Shown: positions 1 to 5,764, counted from the first letter of the stretch. The stretch: 10,251 nt of DNA from Clostridia bacterium (GCA_026000755.1 BNZC01000033.1:1-10251); one strand, 5' to 3'. Program-made: numbers and translations. The notes: generated by a model from the sequence alone, not told the origin.

Positions 1-127
1 TTCGTAAAAACGGTGTTCCGTAACGATCGTTTGGGTTTTGATGTCCACAACATATTTTGACGTAAATTTATCGCAAGGTTTGCCGTGTCCTTTGATTTCG
101 TGGCAGACTTCTCTATTTCTGATTTTT
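1..127 (-). pseudogene. IS66-family transposase fragment (internal part)
   Basis: These 127 bases are the exact reverse complement of 10125-10251. They therefore encode, on the minus strand, the same segment as the transposase at the right end (the part after the GGQKGHKG motif, including a CHEIKGHGKPCDKF stretch). Identity stops after base 127, where the right-hand copy continues with transposase sequence and this copy changes to methyltransferase-like sequence. The N-terminal coding part is therefore missing here, and the rest lies beyond the contig edge. The shared heptamer GATTTTT (121-127) could be microhomology at the breakpoint. A real truncated IS66 copy and an assembly branch point both fit. 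Confidence 0.75.
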
Positions 128-522
128 CTGCTGAAATGGTTTCTATCGCAAAAACCAAAATGCCGCAGGCGAATTTGATTCAGCACGATTTTTCACTTGG
201 TATTCCACAAAGCCTAAACGATAAAAAATTCAACTTTATTATCAGCACCTATGCGATTCACCATCTCACAGACGAAGGAAAAATCAGTTTCATTTCATCT
301 CTATTGGAACTCCTTGAAAAAGATGGTATCCTCTTAATCGGAGATGTAAGCTTTAAGACAAGAAAAAATTTAGAACAATGCCGACAGGATAGCGGAGAAG
401 ATTGGGATAATGGGGAGCATTATTTTGTTTTTGACGAAATAGCTGATAAACTAAGAGATACATGCAGTTTGCAGTATCATCAACTTTCTTATTGTGCCGG
501 TGTCCTTGAAATAGGGAACCCT
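121..522 (+). pseudogene. Class I SAM-dependent methyltransferase, 5'-truncated
   Basis: The frame encodes the later part of a Rossmann-fold methyltransferase. It begins at the acidic end of strand beta-2 (DFSAEM, the usual site that contacts the SAM ribose). It continues through a motif resembling NFIISTYAIHHL (the beta-4 region) and GILLIGDVSF (beta-5), and ends in CAGVLEIG. The glycine-rich SAM loop and all N-terminal residues, roughly 60 by comparison with the family, are missing because IS66 sequence lies upstream. There is no stop at the expected C-terminus. The frame runs on in register into the next gene, while a TAG sits one frame off at 512-514, as if a small indel removed the stop. 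It cannot bind SAM normally as it stands. Its substrate is unknown. Confidence 0.7.
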
Positions 523-1872
523 ATGTTAAAAGGCTATCTCATTCCACACCCTCCGTTACTTGTGCAAGGTGTAGGAACCGGAACTGAAATACCGCAAACC
601 CGTGCTGCGTATGAACAAATCGGCGCGGAAATTGCAGAGTATCATCCTGATGTTATGGTAATTATCTCACCGCACAGCGTGATGTACACGGACTATTTTC
701 ATATTTCACCGAACAAATCGGCGAGCGGCAACTTTGCACCGTTTGGCTGCCCACAAGTGAAGTTTCATGTCGCATACGACAGCGAACTTACCGCAAAAAT
801 AGCGGAATTTGCCGAAGCCGGCGGCATACGAGCGGGATTCTTGGGTGAGAAAGACAAATCTCTCGACCACGGCGTTATGGTTCCGCTGAACTTTATCAAA
901 TGTGACAATATCGTGCGGATTGGATTGTCCGGATTTTCATTCATTGAGCATTACCGGTTTGGAATGTGCATAAGGCAAGCGATAGATGCACTTGGACGAA
1001 AAGCGATAATCATTGCCAGCGGAGATATGTCACACAAACTCGGCGGTTCCTATGGATTTAGCGAGTACGGTGTGGAACACGACAAATATGTACGTGAAAG
1101 TATCGAACAATCCGATGTTCGCCGCATTTTTAACATTGATCCAATTGTCGCCGAGAACGCCGCCGAATGTGGCTTGCGTTCGATTATGATACTGTGCGGT
1201 GCCTTTGACGGATTAAACGTTCACTCGAGCGTTCTGCACTACGAAGCACCGTTCGGTGTAGGATATTTAACGGCAAGTTTTACCGCTGACGGTGAAACTG
1301 ACAGTCTATTACCACTGATCATAACGGACAAAAACAGTAAACTTCAAGCAGTGCGTGACAGCGAAGATTCCTATGTCAAACTCGCTCGCACCAATGTCGA
1401 AAACTATGTTAAAACGGGCAAGACGATAACACTCTCGACCGATTTACCCGCAGAACTTCTGAACAATCAAGCGGGTGTGTTTGTCTCAATCAAAAAGACC
1501 GGAAATTTGCGTGGTTGTATCGGAACAATAGCACCAACGTGTGAGAATATCGCCGCCGAAATTATTCAAAACGGTGTCTCTGCGTGTTCCAAAGACTCGC
1601 GATTTGACCCGATTTCACCCGATGAACTTGACGATTTAACTTATAGTGTGGACGTGCTAAACGCTCCCGAACCAATAGACAACACATCACAACTTGACGT
1701 AAACAAATACGGCGTTATCGTGACAAGCGAATACAAACGAGGCTTACTGTTGCCAAACCTTGACGGTGTGGACACGATTGACGAACAACTGTCTATTGCT
1801 ATGCAAAAAGGTGGTATTGCACCAAACGAAAATTATTCGCTTGAACGCTTTGAGGTGGTACGACACAAATGA
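523..1872 (+). CDS. AmmeMemoRadiSam protein: MEMO1/LigB-like domain fused to AMMECR1
   Basis: This 449-residue two-domain protein is a common arrangement in Clostridia. Residues 1 to about 260 form the MEMO1 (class III extradiol dioxygenase-like, LigB) fold, with IPHPPLL at 7-13, SPHS at 49-52, DHG at 115-117 and SGDMSH at 166-171. These histidines and acids match the metal-site positions of the family. Residues from about 275 to the end are AMMECR1, with the hallmark LRGCIG at 329-334 and a SRFDPIS loop. The start at 523 is preferred over longer frames. AGGG lies 6 bases upstream, and family members begin with a similar MLKG/PHPPL segment. The stop overlaps the radical SAM start (ATGA), so the two are translationally coupled. 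The system is recognised by co-occurrence, but its reaction is not established. The open frame upstream is methyltransferase debris. Confidence 0.9.
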   Translation: MLKGYLIPHPPLLVQGVGTGTEIPQTRAAYEQIGAEIAEYHPDVMVIISPHSVMYTDYFHISPNKSASGNFAPFGCPQVKFHVAYDSELTAKIAEFAEAGGIRAGFLGEKDKSLDHGVMVPLNFIKCDNIVRIGLSGFSFIEHYRFGMCIRQAIDALGRKAIIIASGDMSHKLGGSYGFSEYGVEHDKYVRESIEQSDVRRIFNIDPIVAENAAECGLRSIMILCGAFDGLNVHSSVLHYEAPFGVGYLTASFTADGETDSLLPLIITDKNSKLQAVRDSEDSYVKLARTNVENYVKTGKTITLSTDLPAELLNNQAGVFVSIKKTGNLRGCIGTIAPTCENIAAEIIQNGVSACSKDSRFDPISPDELDDLTYSVDVLNAPEPIDNTSQLDVNKYGVIVTSEYKRGLLLPNLDGVDTIDEQLSIAMQKGGIAPNENYSLERFEVVRHK

Positions 1873-2672
1873 AATGTAAACTATGTCCCCATTACTGTGA
1901 CATTTCCGAAAATGCTTATGGGTTTTGCGGCGTTAGAAAGAATGTCGACGGTGAGATTGTTAGTGATAATTACGGCAAAATCACAAGCCTTGCCCTTGAC
2001 CCAATCGAGAAAAAACCGCTGTACCATTTCTTTCCCGGTAGCAAAATTCTATCGGTCGGAAGTTACGGTTGCAATATGAAATGCGGCTTTTGTCAAAACT
2101 TTGAAATTTCACAAAACAAAGCTAACTATGAGTACCTTTCACCCGAAAAACTCACGGAAATTGCCATAAACACGCAAGACAATATCGGCGTAGCGTTCAC
2201 GTACAACGAACCGACTATCAGCTTTGAATATGTTGTTGATTGTGCCAAGCTTTTGAAACAAGCAGATCTGAACGTTGTGCTTGTTTCCAACGGACAAATC
2301 AACTCTGCTCCACTTGAAAAACTTGCAAATCTTGTAGATGCGTGGAACATTGATATGAAAGCTTGGAGTGAAGATTTCTATAAACGTCAGTTTGGCGATT
2401 TTGAAACGGCTAAGCGTACAGTAGAAATTGTGAGCAAGACGGCGCATGTTGAAATAACAACGCTGATTATCCCCGGCGAAAATGATAATGATTATGAGAT
2501 AGCCGCAATGTCTAAGTGGCTTGCGGGAATTTCTGCGGATATTCCTTTACATTTGTCACGATATTTTCCACGATACAACTACGATAAACCCGCAACGCCG
2601 AAAGATACGCTGTTTCGACTTGTGAGGATTGCAAAACAGCAGTTGAACTATGTTTATGTTGGGAATGTGTGA
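1869..2672 (+). CDS. amrS: AmmeMemoRadiSam system radical SAM enzyme
   Basis: This is a 267-residue radical SAM protein of the AmrS type. The canonical CxxxCxxC for the 4Fe-4S cluster is C68, C72, C75 in GCNMKCGFC. It is preceded by the N-terminal cysteine cluster typical of this family (C3, C6, C10 and C20, in CKLCPHYC and GFCGVR). A TYNEPTISFEY segment and NIDMKAW follow in the usual TIM-barrel order. The protein ends at YVYVGNV. Longer homologues continue with an extra cysteine-containing tail after this point, so this is either a short clade form or a slight truncation. It overlaps the MEMO1-AMMECR1 gene by 4 bp, forming one operon. The chemistry and substrate are not known. Confidence 0.9.
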   Translation: MKCKLCPHYCDISENAYGFCGVRKNVDGEIVSDNYGKITSLALDPIEKKPLYHFFPGSKILSVGSYGCNMKCGFCQNFEISQNKANYEYLSPEKLTEIAINTQDNIGVAFTYNEPTISFEYVVDCAKLLKQADLNVVLVSNGQINSAPLEKLANLVDAWNIDMKAWSEDFYKRQFGDFETAKRTVEIVSKTAHVEITTLIIPGENDNDYEIAAMSKWLAGISADIPLHLSRYFPRYNYDKPATPKDTLFRLVRIAKQQLNYVYVGNV

Positions 2673-2687
2673 GGGAACTTATGTGAT

Positions 2688-2747
2688 TTCAACAAAAAGT
2701 GCTTGTTGTTTTTGTTGAAAAACCACAAAAACTCCTTGCACTTTTTG
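2688..2747. terminator. Double, mutually exclusive hairpin between convergent genes
   Basis: A perfect 11-bp stem, TTCAACAAAAA (2688-2698) with TTTTTGTTGAA (2709-2719), has a 10-base loop. A competing perfect 10-bp stem pairs CAAAAAGTGC (2693-2702) with GCACTTTTTG (2738-2747). The two share 2693-2698, so only one can form at a time. It lies 16 bases after the radical SAM stop and just beyond the 3' end of the convergent antitoxin gene, with T-rich arms on both strands. A bidirectional terminator is the simplest reading. Confidence 0.6.
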
Positions 2748-2761
2748 ATTTATAGCGTACT

Positions 2762-3031
2762 TTAAGCATTCAAGTCCTCCATCAGTTCTTCAATGCTGTC
2801 AAATGTGCGACTCATGTTGCGATTAAGCTTAACATCTTGGATTGCTTCTATTGTTTCGGCATTTGGAGAAAAGTTTTGCACCTCAAATGGTAAACCGTTT
2901 CTCAATATGGACTGTCGAAGAAAAATCCGCATTGCTGTAGGCGTATCCATACCGAGGTCGGAAAAGAGAGAATCTGCTGCTTGTTTTAGGGAATCTTCCA
3001 CACGGACTTGTATTAGGGAATTTTTAGCCAT
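2762..3031 (-). CDS. RelB/DinJ-family antitoxin, no toxin beside it
   Basis: This is an 89-residue ribbon-helix-helix antitoxin. The N-terminal strand SLIQVRVEDSLKQAADSLF, the helix LGMDTPTAMRIFLRQSI and the segment RNGLPFEV are characteristic of DinJ/RelB proteins. These proteins dimerise to bind their own operator and wrap the cognate YafQ/RelE mRNA interferase. The start at 3031 is chosen because AAAGGCGG lies upstream at a normal distance; the in-frame ATG 36 bases upstream has no such site. The toxin would normally follow directly downstream, but only 90 bases separate this stop from the end of the convergent radical SAM gene. It is therefore an orphan, either a remnant or a solitary regulator or decoy. 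A consensus promoter lies immediately upstream. Confidence 0.85.
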   Translation of the reverse strand: MAKNSLIQVRVEDSLKQAADSLFSDLGMDTPTAMRIFLRQSILRNGLPFEVQNFSPNAETIEAIQDVKLNRNMSRTFDSIEELMEDLNA

Positions 3032-3066
3032 TGTATAAACCGCCTTTCGTAGTTGTTTGTAATACA

Positions 3067-3095
3067 ATTATATGTCAAAAAAATATTTGTGTCAA
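3067..3095 (-). promoter_or_regulatory. Perfect consensus promoter for the DinJ-like antitoxin
   Basis: On the minus strand a TTGACA -35 (3090-3095) is separated by exactly 17 bases from a TATAAT -10 (3067-3072). Both hexamers match the sigma-A consensus fully. A second TTGACA lies in the spacer next to the -10, so the two make short direct repeats that could take part in autoregulation. The -10 ends 35 bases before the chosen start codon. Confidence 0.85.
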
Positions 3096-3149
3096 TAATG
3101 AGAAATCCATCTAAGAGGCTAATTATTGTGAAAACTTGAAACCTCCTAA

Positions 3150-3410
3150 AACATCTCCAAACTGGCACTTTTGATAGCGGCACGCTCTGCGAATTTTAGA
3201 ACAAGAAATGCCGCAAGAAAGTATGCCCCACCTACCGCCACTTCACCCAAGCGAGAAGCGGGAAACGTCGAAGTGTCCGACGCCGCTCTTGCGATGCTTC
3301 TAAGGTGCCTGCTCCCCACAATTTGCTCTTACTTCGCAAGCGAAGAGGGCAAGCGAGAATTCGCAGAGTGGAAGGAAAACAGCAGACACATAGCAAAGTC
3401 AGATTCGTGA
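3150..3410 (+). pseudogene. Possible remnant of a small mobile-element protein
   Basis: An open frame of about 86 codons has no good ATG start. The first candidate is TTG at 3171, and no ribosome site precedes it. The C-terminal half (VSDAALAMLLRCLLPTICSY followed by a charged GKREFAEWK stretch) reads like an authentic amphipathic helical protein and resembles, from memory, small hypothetical proteins of clostridial mobile elements. The family is not recognised with certainty. The frame follows a stop at 3147 and ends at TGA 3408-3410, in a stretch visibly richer in GC than 3061-3120. It is probably the tail of a gene that lost its beginning, and may not be expressed. Confidence 0.3.
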
Positions 3411-3441
3411 TGTCGGTAAATCCGAAATCGGTCTGACAAAA

Positions 3442-3476
3442 CGAAACAGCGCTGGAAAAATCCCGCCGCTGTTTCG
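3442..3476. repeat. Perfect 10-bp inverted repeat
   Basis: CGAAACAGCG (3442-3451) and CGCTGTTTCG (3467-3476) flank a 15-base loop containing AAAAA. No clear T-run follows on the plus strand. The hairpin sits between the gene remnant and the first structured repeat and could be part of the latter. Confidence 0.5.
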
Positions 3477-3520
3477 CACTGTCAAGCTTGGCACGGCTGT
3501 CGGGAAACAACATAATTTTT

Positions 3521-3634
3521 CTCTCCGACAGTAAAGTCTGCCGCTTCGCGGCTGGCACAGCAGACTCGCCGACAGGTGTGTCTTAACAATCGCTCGTGAG
3601 AGCGATTGAGCAGGGGTTGGGACGGTAGTCCCAA
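3521..3634 (+). repeat. Structured repeat, copy A (possible ncRNA or REP-like element)
   Basis: Three hairpins follow in order. The first is GCCGC/GCGGC (3540-3552) with loop TTC. The second is a perfect 9-bp stem CAATCGCTC/GAGCGATTG (3587-3608) closed by a GTGA tetraloop. The third is TTGGGAC/GTCCCAA (3617-3634) with loop GGTA. In addition, CTGTCGG at 3497-3503 can pair with CCGACAG at 3525-3531. The whole block matches, at about 75-80% by eye, the reverse complement of 3799-3914. Differences fall so as to keep pairing (G-C to A-T in hairpin 1, T-A to C-G in hairpin 2). This supports a folded molecule rather than a protein gene. The family is not recognised. Confidence 0.6.
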
Positions 3635-3798
3635 TAAGCAGGAAAGGTGGTTTTGGGCCAACTTACCATTGTTTACCATGTCTGTAACATCACAAAAAGT
3701 CAAACTCCGCACAAGCAAAAAACACAGACATACTTCCGTGCATAAAATGTCGTTAAATTGATTTGGCAAGCAGTAGATTAGGACTTCCTAACCGCTCG
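3635..3798. other. Spacer between the inverted structured repeats
   Basis: No gene is supported here. Frames crossing it (minus 3482-3769 and plus 3763 onward) consist largely of translated repeat sequence. The stretch includes TTACCATTGTTTACCATG (3664-3681), two near copies of TTACCAT, and is AT-richer than the flanking repeats. Confidence 0.5.
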
Positions 3799-3914
3799 TT
3801 GGTGCTGCCGTCCCAATCCCCACTCAACCACTCTGACGAGCGGTTGTTAAGCCACGCCTGTCGGCGCGACTGCTGTAACTACCGCTGTCGCGGTAGAATC
3901 TACTGTCGGAGAAG
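3799..3914 (-). repeat. Structured repeat, copy B, inverted relative to copy A
   Basis: Read on the minus strand, this block has the same landmarks as copy A: CTCCGACAGTA, hairpin CTACCGC/GCGGTAG (3879-3896, loop GACA), a GCCGACAGG segment, hairpin CAACCGCTC/GAGTGGTTG (3825-3846, loop GTCA), then TTGGGACGG. Hairpin 2 contains a G.T pair on the minus strand that would be A.C on the plus strand. This indicates that the minus strand is the functional orientation, matching copy A on the plus strand. The third hairpin keeps only TTGG/CCAA (3799-3816). Copies A and B face each other across about 165 bases. Confidence 0.6.
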
Positions 3915-3960
3915 TAAATTTGAGTTTTGCGAACAGCACCGTAACCGCAGGAGTGCAACT

Positions 3961-4029
3961 ATGAATAAATCAATCTCACTCTTGTTATACTTTCCGAGTC
4001 AACAAGTTTTTAGAGATACTTTGGTGTAG
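3961..4029 (+). CDS. 22-residue open frame with a strong ribosome site
   Basis: ATG at 3961 is preceded by AGGAG (3949-3953) at an ideal 7-base distance. The peptide starts MNKSISLLLYFPSQQ and ends at TAG 4027-4029. It could be the beginning of a gene cut by a deletion, or a short hydrophobic peptide. No family is recognised. The convergent gene ends 16 bases further on. Confidence 0.3.
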   Translation: MNKSISLLLYFPSQQVFRDTLV

Positions 4030-4045
4030 GTCTCAACTGTTAAAT

Positions 4046-4759
4046 CTACGATTCAAAAATTGAGGGCAATTCAACTGTATCACCCGTTTCTTTCTCATAA
4101 ATTTCAATGGCTTTTCTGAATATATCTTGGCGTTCTTTTTTTTGGTAATCATCTGACAATTTCACTTTAACATATTTTTGCCAACAACTTTCGCCAATAT
4201 TGAGACAATACCCTTCCATCCTATATGGTGCAGAATCTTTGGTAAAACGGTCAACTGTAAAGTTTCCAAAAGCTGTTACTTGCATAGCATCAGGTATATT
4301 TGCGTTAAAAATATATACAATAGTAGAATTTTCGTTATAAAATGTAACACTCTCACCAGTATATCTACTTCGAAAAGACCAATCTTTTAAATAACAGGCA
4401 CGTCCAGTAAATGAAACCAAATTAACGGTTTGTTCAACTCGTTCATAGAATATTATAGGTTCCAGCGGATCTCCTTCTTTACGCGAACGGCGATAAAAAC
4501 CAACCCAAACACCATCAATATATGATGAACCAAGAACAATCTTTTTCAGCCAGTTAACTTTATTAGAAAGATATGTTACACCTTCAATCACTAAATTAAA
4601 GAAACCTGTTGCAAAAACCGCTTCTATAAATATCTTGACAATAAATTGAAGACTTTTGTTTTGGATTATTGATAAATCTATATCATCAATTATTTTCCAT
4701 GTTACAAAAACAATAACTGCAGTTGCCGTAACTGATATTGAATTTATTTTTTTGTTCAT
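4046..4759 (-). CDS. Two-TM protein with C-terminal beta-rich domain, Cap15 (S-2TM-beta)-like
   Basis: This is a 237-residue protein. Two hydrophobic segments (about residues 7-22, SISVTATAVIVFVTW, and 40-60, IVKIFIEAVFATGFFNLVIEG) precede a soluble beta-rich part that starts at IDGVWVGFYRRS. It contains alternating strands such as VNLVSFTGRA and STIVYIFNANIP, and later YRMEGYCLNI. Two N-terminal helices followed by a barrel opening with G-x-W-x-G, with a late 'GxY' strand, is the layout of Cap15/S-2TM-beta effectors. Those sense cyclic nucleotides in CBASS and disrupt the inner membrane. The match is from pattern memory only. No CD-NTase gene is adjacent, so it could be a solitary effector or an unrelated membrane protein. 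The start at 4759 is preferred (GGAG 9 bases upstream) over GTG 4774. The gene is clearly AT-rich compared with its surroundings, suggesting separate origin. Confidence 0.55.
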   Translation of the reverse strand: MNKKINSISVTATAVIVFVTWKIIDDIDLSIIQNKSLQFIVKIFIEAVFATGFFNLVIEGVTYLSNKVNWLKKIVLGSSYIDGVWVGFYRRSRKEGDPLEPIIFYERVEQTVNLVSFTGRACYLKDWSFRSRYTGESVTFYNENSTIVYIFNANIPDAMQVTAFGNFTVDRFTKDSAPYRMEGYCLNIGESCWQKYVKVKLSDDYQKKERQDIFRKAIEIYEKETGDTVELPSIFES

Positions 4760-4848
4760 AAGTAAGTTCTCCACATCCTCAGATTACTTAAACTTAATTT
4801 TTTTATGTGCTCATCTATGCACTATAGGCTAAATTAAATTACAAATCT

Positions 4849-4877
4849 ATTATAATATGATTTTTTAGAAAATACAA
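4849..4877 (-). promoter_or_regulatory. Promoter of the two-TM beta-domain gene
   Basis: The minus strand has TTGTAT (-35, 4872-4877), a 17-base spacer, and TATAAT (-10, 4849-4854). Transcription would start near 4842, leaving a leader of about 80 bases before the ATG at 4759. Confidence 0.65.
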
Positions 4878-4905
4878 GAAAATTTATCTTAAAGTAGATT
4901 TGCTC

Positions 4906-5181
4906 CCAAAGTTGGAGAGACCTCAAGAGTCCCGAAAATGCGGTGTTTCTACTCAATCCATTTTTGGATTCTGTGTCACGCAGTCTAAAATGAGGAATGC
5001 AACGTGCCCAACTTTGGGTTCGTTGAGTCCAAAGTTGGACGCACCTAAAAAATCCCGCAACCACGCCATTTATCCAACACGCTCAATTTTGAGTTGCTTA
5101 AAGCAACAGAGAAATAATTTCCCACGTTGGCTAACCAAATATCAATTTCTTCACACGAAAAATCGCTCTACCCAAAGTTGG
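4906..5181. repeat. Dispersed CCAAAGTTGG decamers in hairpins
   Basis: CCAAAGTTGG occurs at 4906-4915, 5029-5038 and 5172-5181, and its reverse complement at 5008-5017. The inverted pair 5008-5017/5029-5038 makes a perfect 10-bp stem with an 11-base loop. The first copy sits in CTCC/GGAG, and the last is the apex of the terminator at 5164-5196. Frames through this stretch show no protein character. The rest of 4880-5160 holds only small dyads, for example GTTGCT/AGCAAC around 5093-5107. Confidence 0.6.
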
Positions 5182-5205
5182 GGAGAGCGGTTTTTTGCTT
5201 TTACT
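5164..5205 (+). terminator. Rho-independent terminator
   Basis: The stem is CGCTCT (5164-5169) and CCCA (5171-5174) with TGGG (5179-5182) and AGAGCG (5184-5189), with one A.G mismatch and loop AAGT. It is followed by GTTTTTTGCTTTT on the plus strand. The upstream arm is preceded by AAAAA, so it may also act on the minus strand. No plus-strand gene that it serves is evident. After excision of the integrated element it would lie downstream of the tRNA-Ser gene. Confidence 0.75.
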
Positions 5206-5263
5206 GTGATGTTTTTCAAACAATGGCTATGAAAGTTGCCAAAAAAAATGGGGACAGCTCAAT

Positions 5264-5284
5264 TGCGGTGACAAAACCACCGCA
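5264..5284. repeat. 7-bp hairpin near the chromosomal att end
   Basis: TGCGGTG (5264-5270) pairs with CACCGCA (5278-5284) around loop ACAAAAC. Its function is unknown. It lies between the 5164 terminator and the 13-bp hairpin at 5300-5340. Confidence 0.5.
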
Positions 5285-5299
5285 CCTACAACCACAACA

Positions 5300-5340
5300 C
5301 AAATCCGAACCCCTCGCCAACGGCAAAGGGTTCGGATTTG
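5300..5340 (-). terminator. 13-bp hairpin, probable original tRNA-Ser 3' hairpin
   Basis: CAAATCCGAACCC (5300-5312) pairs perfectly with GGGTTCGGATTTG (5328-5340) around a 15-base loop. It begins 11 bases beyond the 3' end of the displaced tRNA fragment, where the gene's own terminator or processing hairpin would be expected. The T-run is weak, so it may act as a processing or stability structure instead. Confidence 0.5.
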
Positions 5341-5351
5341 CCACAGTATAC

Positions 5352-5406
5352 CGGAGAAGGTGGGATTCGAACCCACGGTCCCTTTCGGAATCACTGGTTT
5401 TCAAGA
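5352..5406 (-). other. Attachment site: displaced 3' part of tRNA-Ser
   Basis: These 55 bases are identical to 9238-9292, the part of tRNA-Ser(UGA) from the anticodon loop to the discriminator base, in the same orientation. Identity ends sharply at both edges (5351 and 5407). There is no 5' half, so it is not a tRNA gene. It is best read as the far att site of an element integrated at the anticodon loop. Perfect identity of a copy with no function suggests recent integration. Confidence 0.85.
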
Positions 5407-5416
5407 ATTGAGAACC
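5396..5416. promoter_or_regulatory. Dyad symmetry across the att junction (putative integrase core site)
   Basis: GGTTTTCAA (5396-5404) and TTGAGAACC (5408-5416) are inverted repeats with one mismatch around a 3-base centre. The left arm is tRNA sequence and the right arm is element sequence. In the intact tRNA the same place is the anticodon stem-loop dyad. This matches the usual layout of tyrosine-recombinase core sites. Confidence 0.5.
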
Positions 5417-5455
5417 CCTATTTTCGTCCCATAACTCCGCATAACTTGCGTGTTC

Positions 5456-5764
5456 TTATTTGTGTTGTTGCAACGGGACGATTTCAAGGGTGTAACCCAA
5501 TGGGTGCAACACTTTGAAAAGAGTGTCAATCTGCGGTGTAGCTTTCAGGCTTTCAAGTCGGGCGATTGCGGGCTGTTTTACACCGGAGATTTCCGCAAGC
5601 TCCCGTTGCGACAATCCCTTTTCTTCCCGCGCTTCAATCATCTTGCCGATTAAAGATACTTCAAAATGGATACGCTCACGCTCTGCCGGGCTTACTCTTG
5701 TTTCGTCGTTTATATAATCGGTAATCGTATTGATTGCTTTACCATTCACCATGTCATTCACCAT
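5456..5764 (-). CDS. higA: HTH (XRE/HigA-type) antitoxin
   Basis: This is a 102-residue protein with an XRE helix-turn-helix at about residues 38-92. SQRELAEISGVKQPAIARLE is the two-helix DNA-binding core, followed by TPQIDTLFKVLHPLGYTLEI, a typical HigA-like tail. Its role is to bind and neutralise the adjacent mRNA interferase and to repress the shared promoter. The toxin gene comes first and its 3' end overlaps this start by 11 bases, the HigBA order. The start is slightly uncertain. ATG at 5764 has GAAAGG almost touching it, and ATG 12 bases further is the alternative. The gene ends 50 bases from the displaced tRNA fragment, at the left edge of the element. The gene symbol is by type, not by proven orthology. 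Confidence 0.85.
   Translation of the reverse strand: MVNDMVNGKAINTITDYINDETRVSPAERERIHFEVSLIGKMIEAREEKGLSQRELAEISGVKQPAIARLESLKATPQIDTLFKVLHPLGYTLEIVPLQQHK

Noticed and set aside
1..127. Terminal inverted repeats of a 10-kb composite transposon
   Set aside because: The repeat lies inside transposase coding sequence, not at IS ends, and its exact length is better explained by an assembly graph overlap.
3521..3914. Integron attC-like appearance (CGCTTCGCGG, CTTAACAA)
   Set aside because: The hairpins lack the paired attC core sites in the right order, and no integron integrase or gene cassettes are present.
3482..4029. Two cysteine- and arginine-rich open frames (minus 3482-3769 and plus from 3763)
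   Set aside because: They are translations of the two inverted structured repeats, similar to each other only because the DNA is. Hairpins with compensatory changes explain the conservation better than coding.
4906..5181. CRISPR array from repeated decamers
   Set aside because: Repeats are only 10 bases, irregularly spaced, one inverted, and no cas genes are nearby.
5352..5406. A second tRNA-Ser gene
   Set aside because: Only the 3' part from the anticodon loop is present, with no 5' half, D-arm or promoter. It is an att duplicate.
4900..5411. Open frames on both strands between the Cap15-like gene and the att site
   Set aside because: They cross hairpins, terminators and the tRNA fragment and show no protein-like composition.
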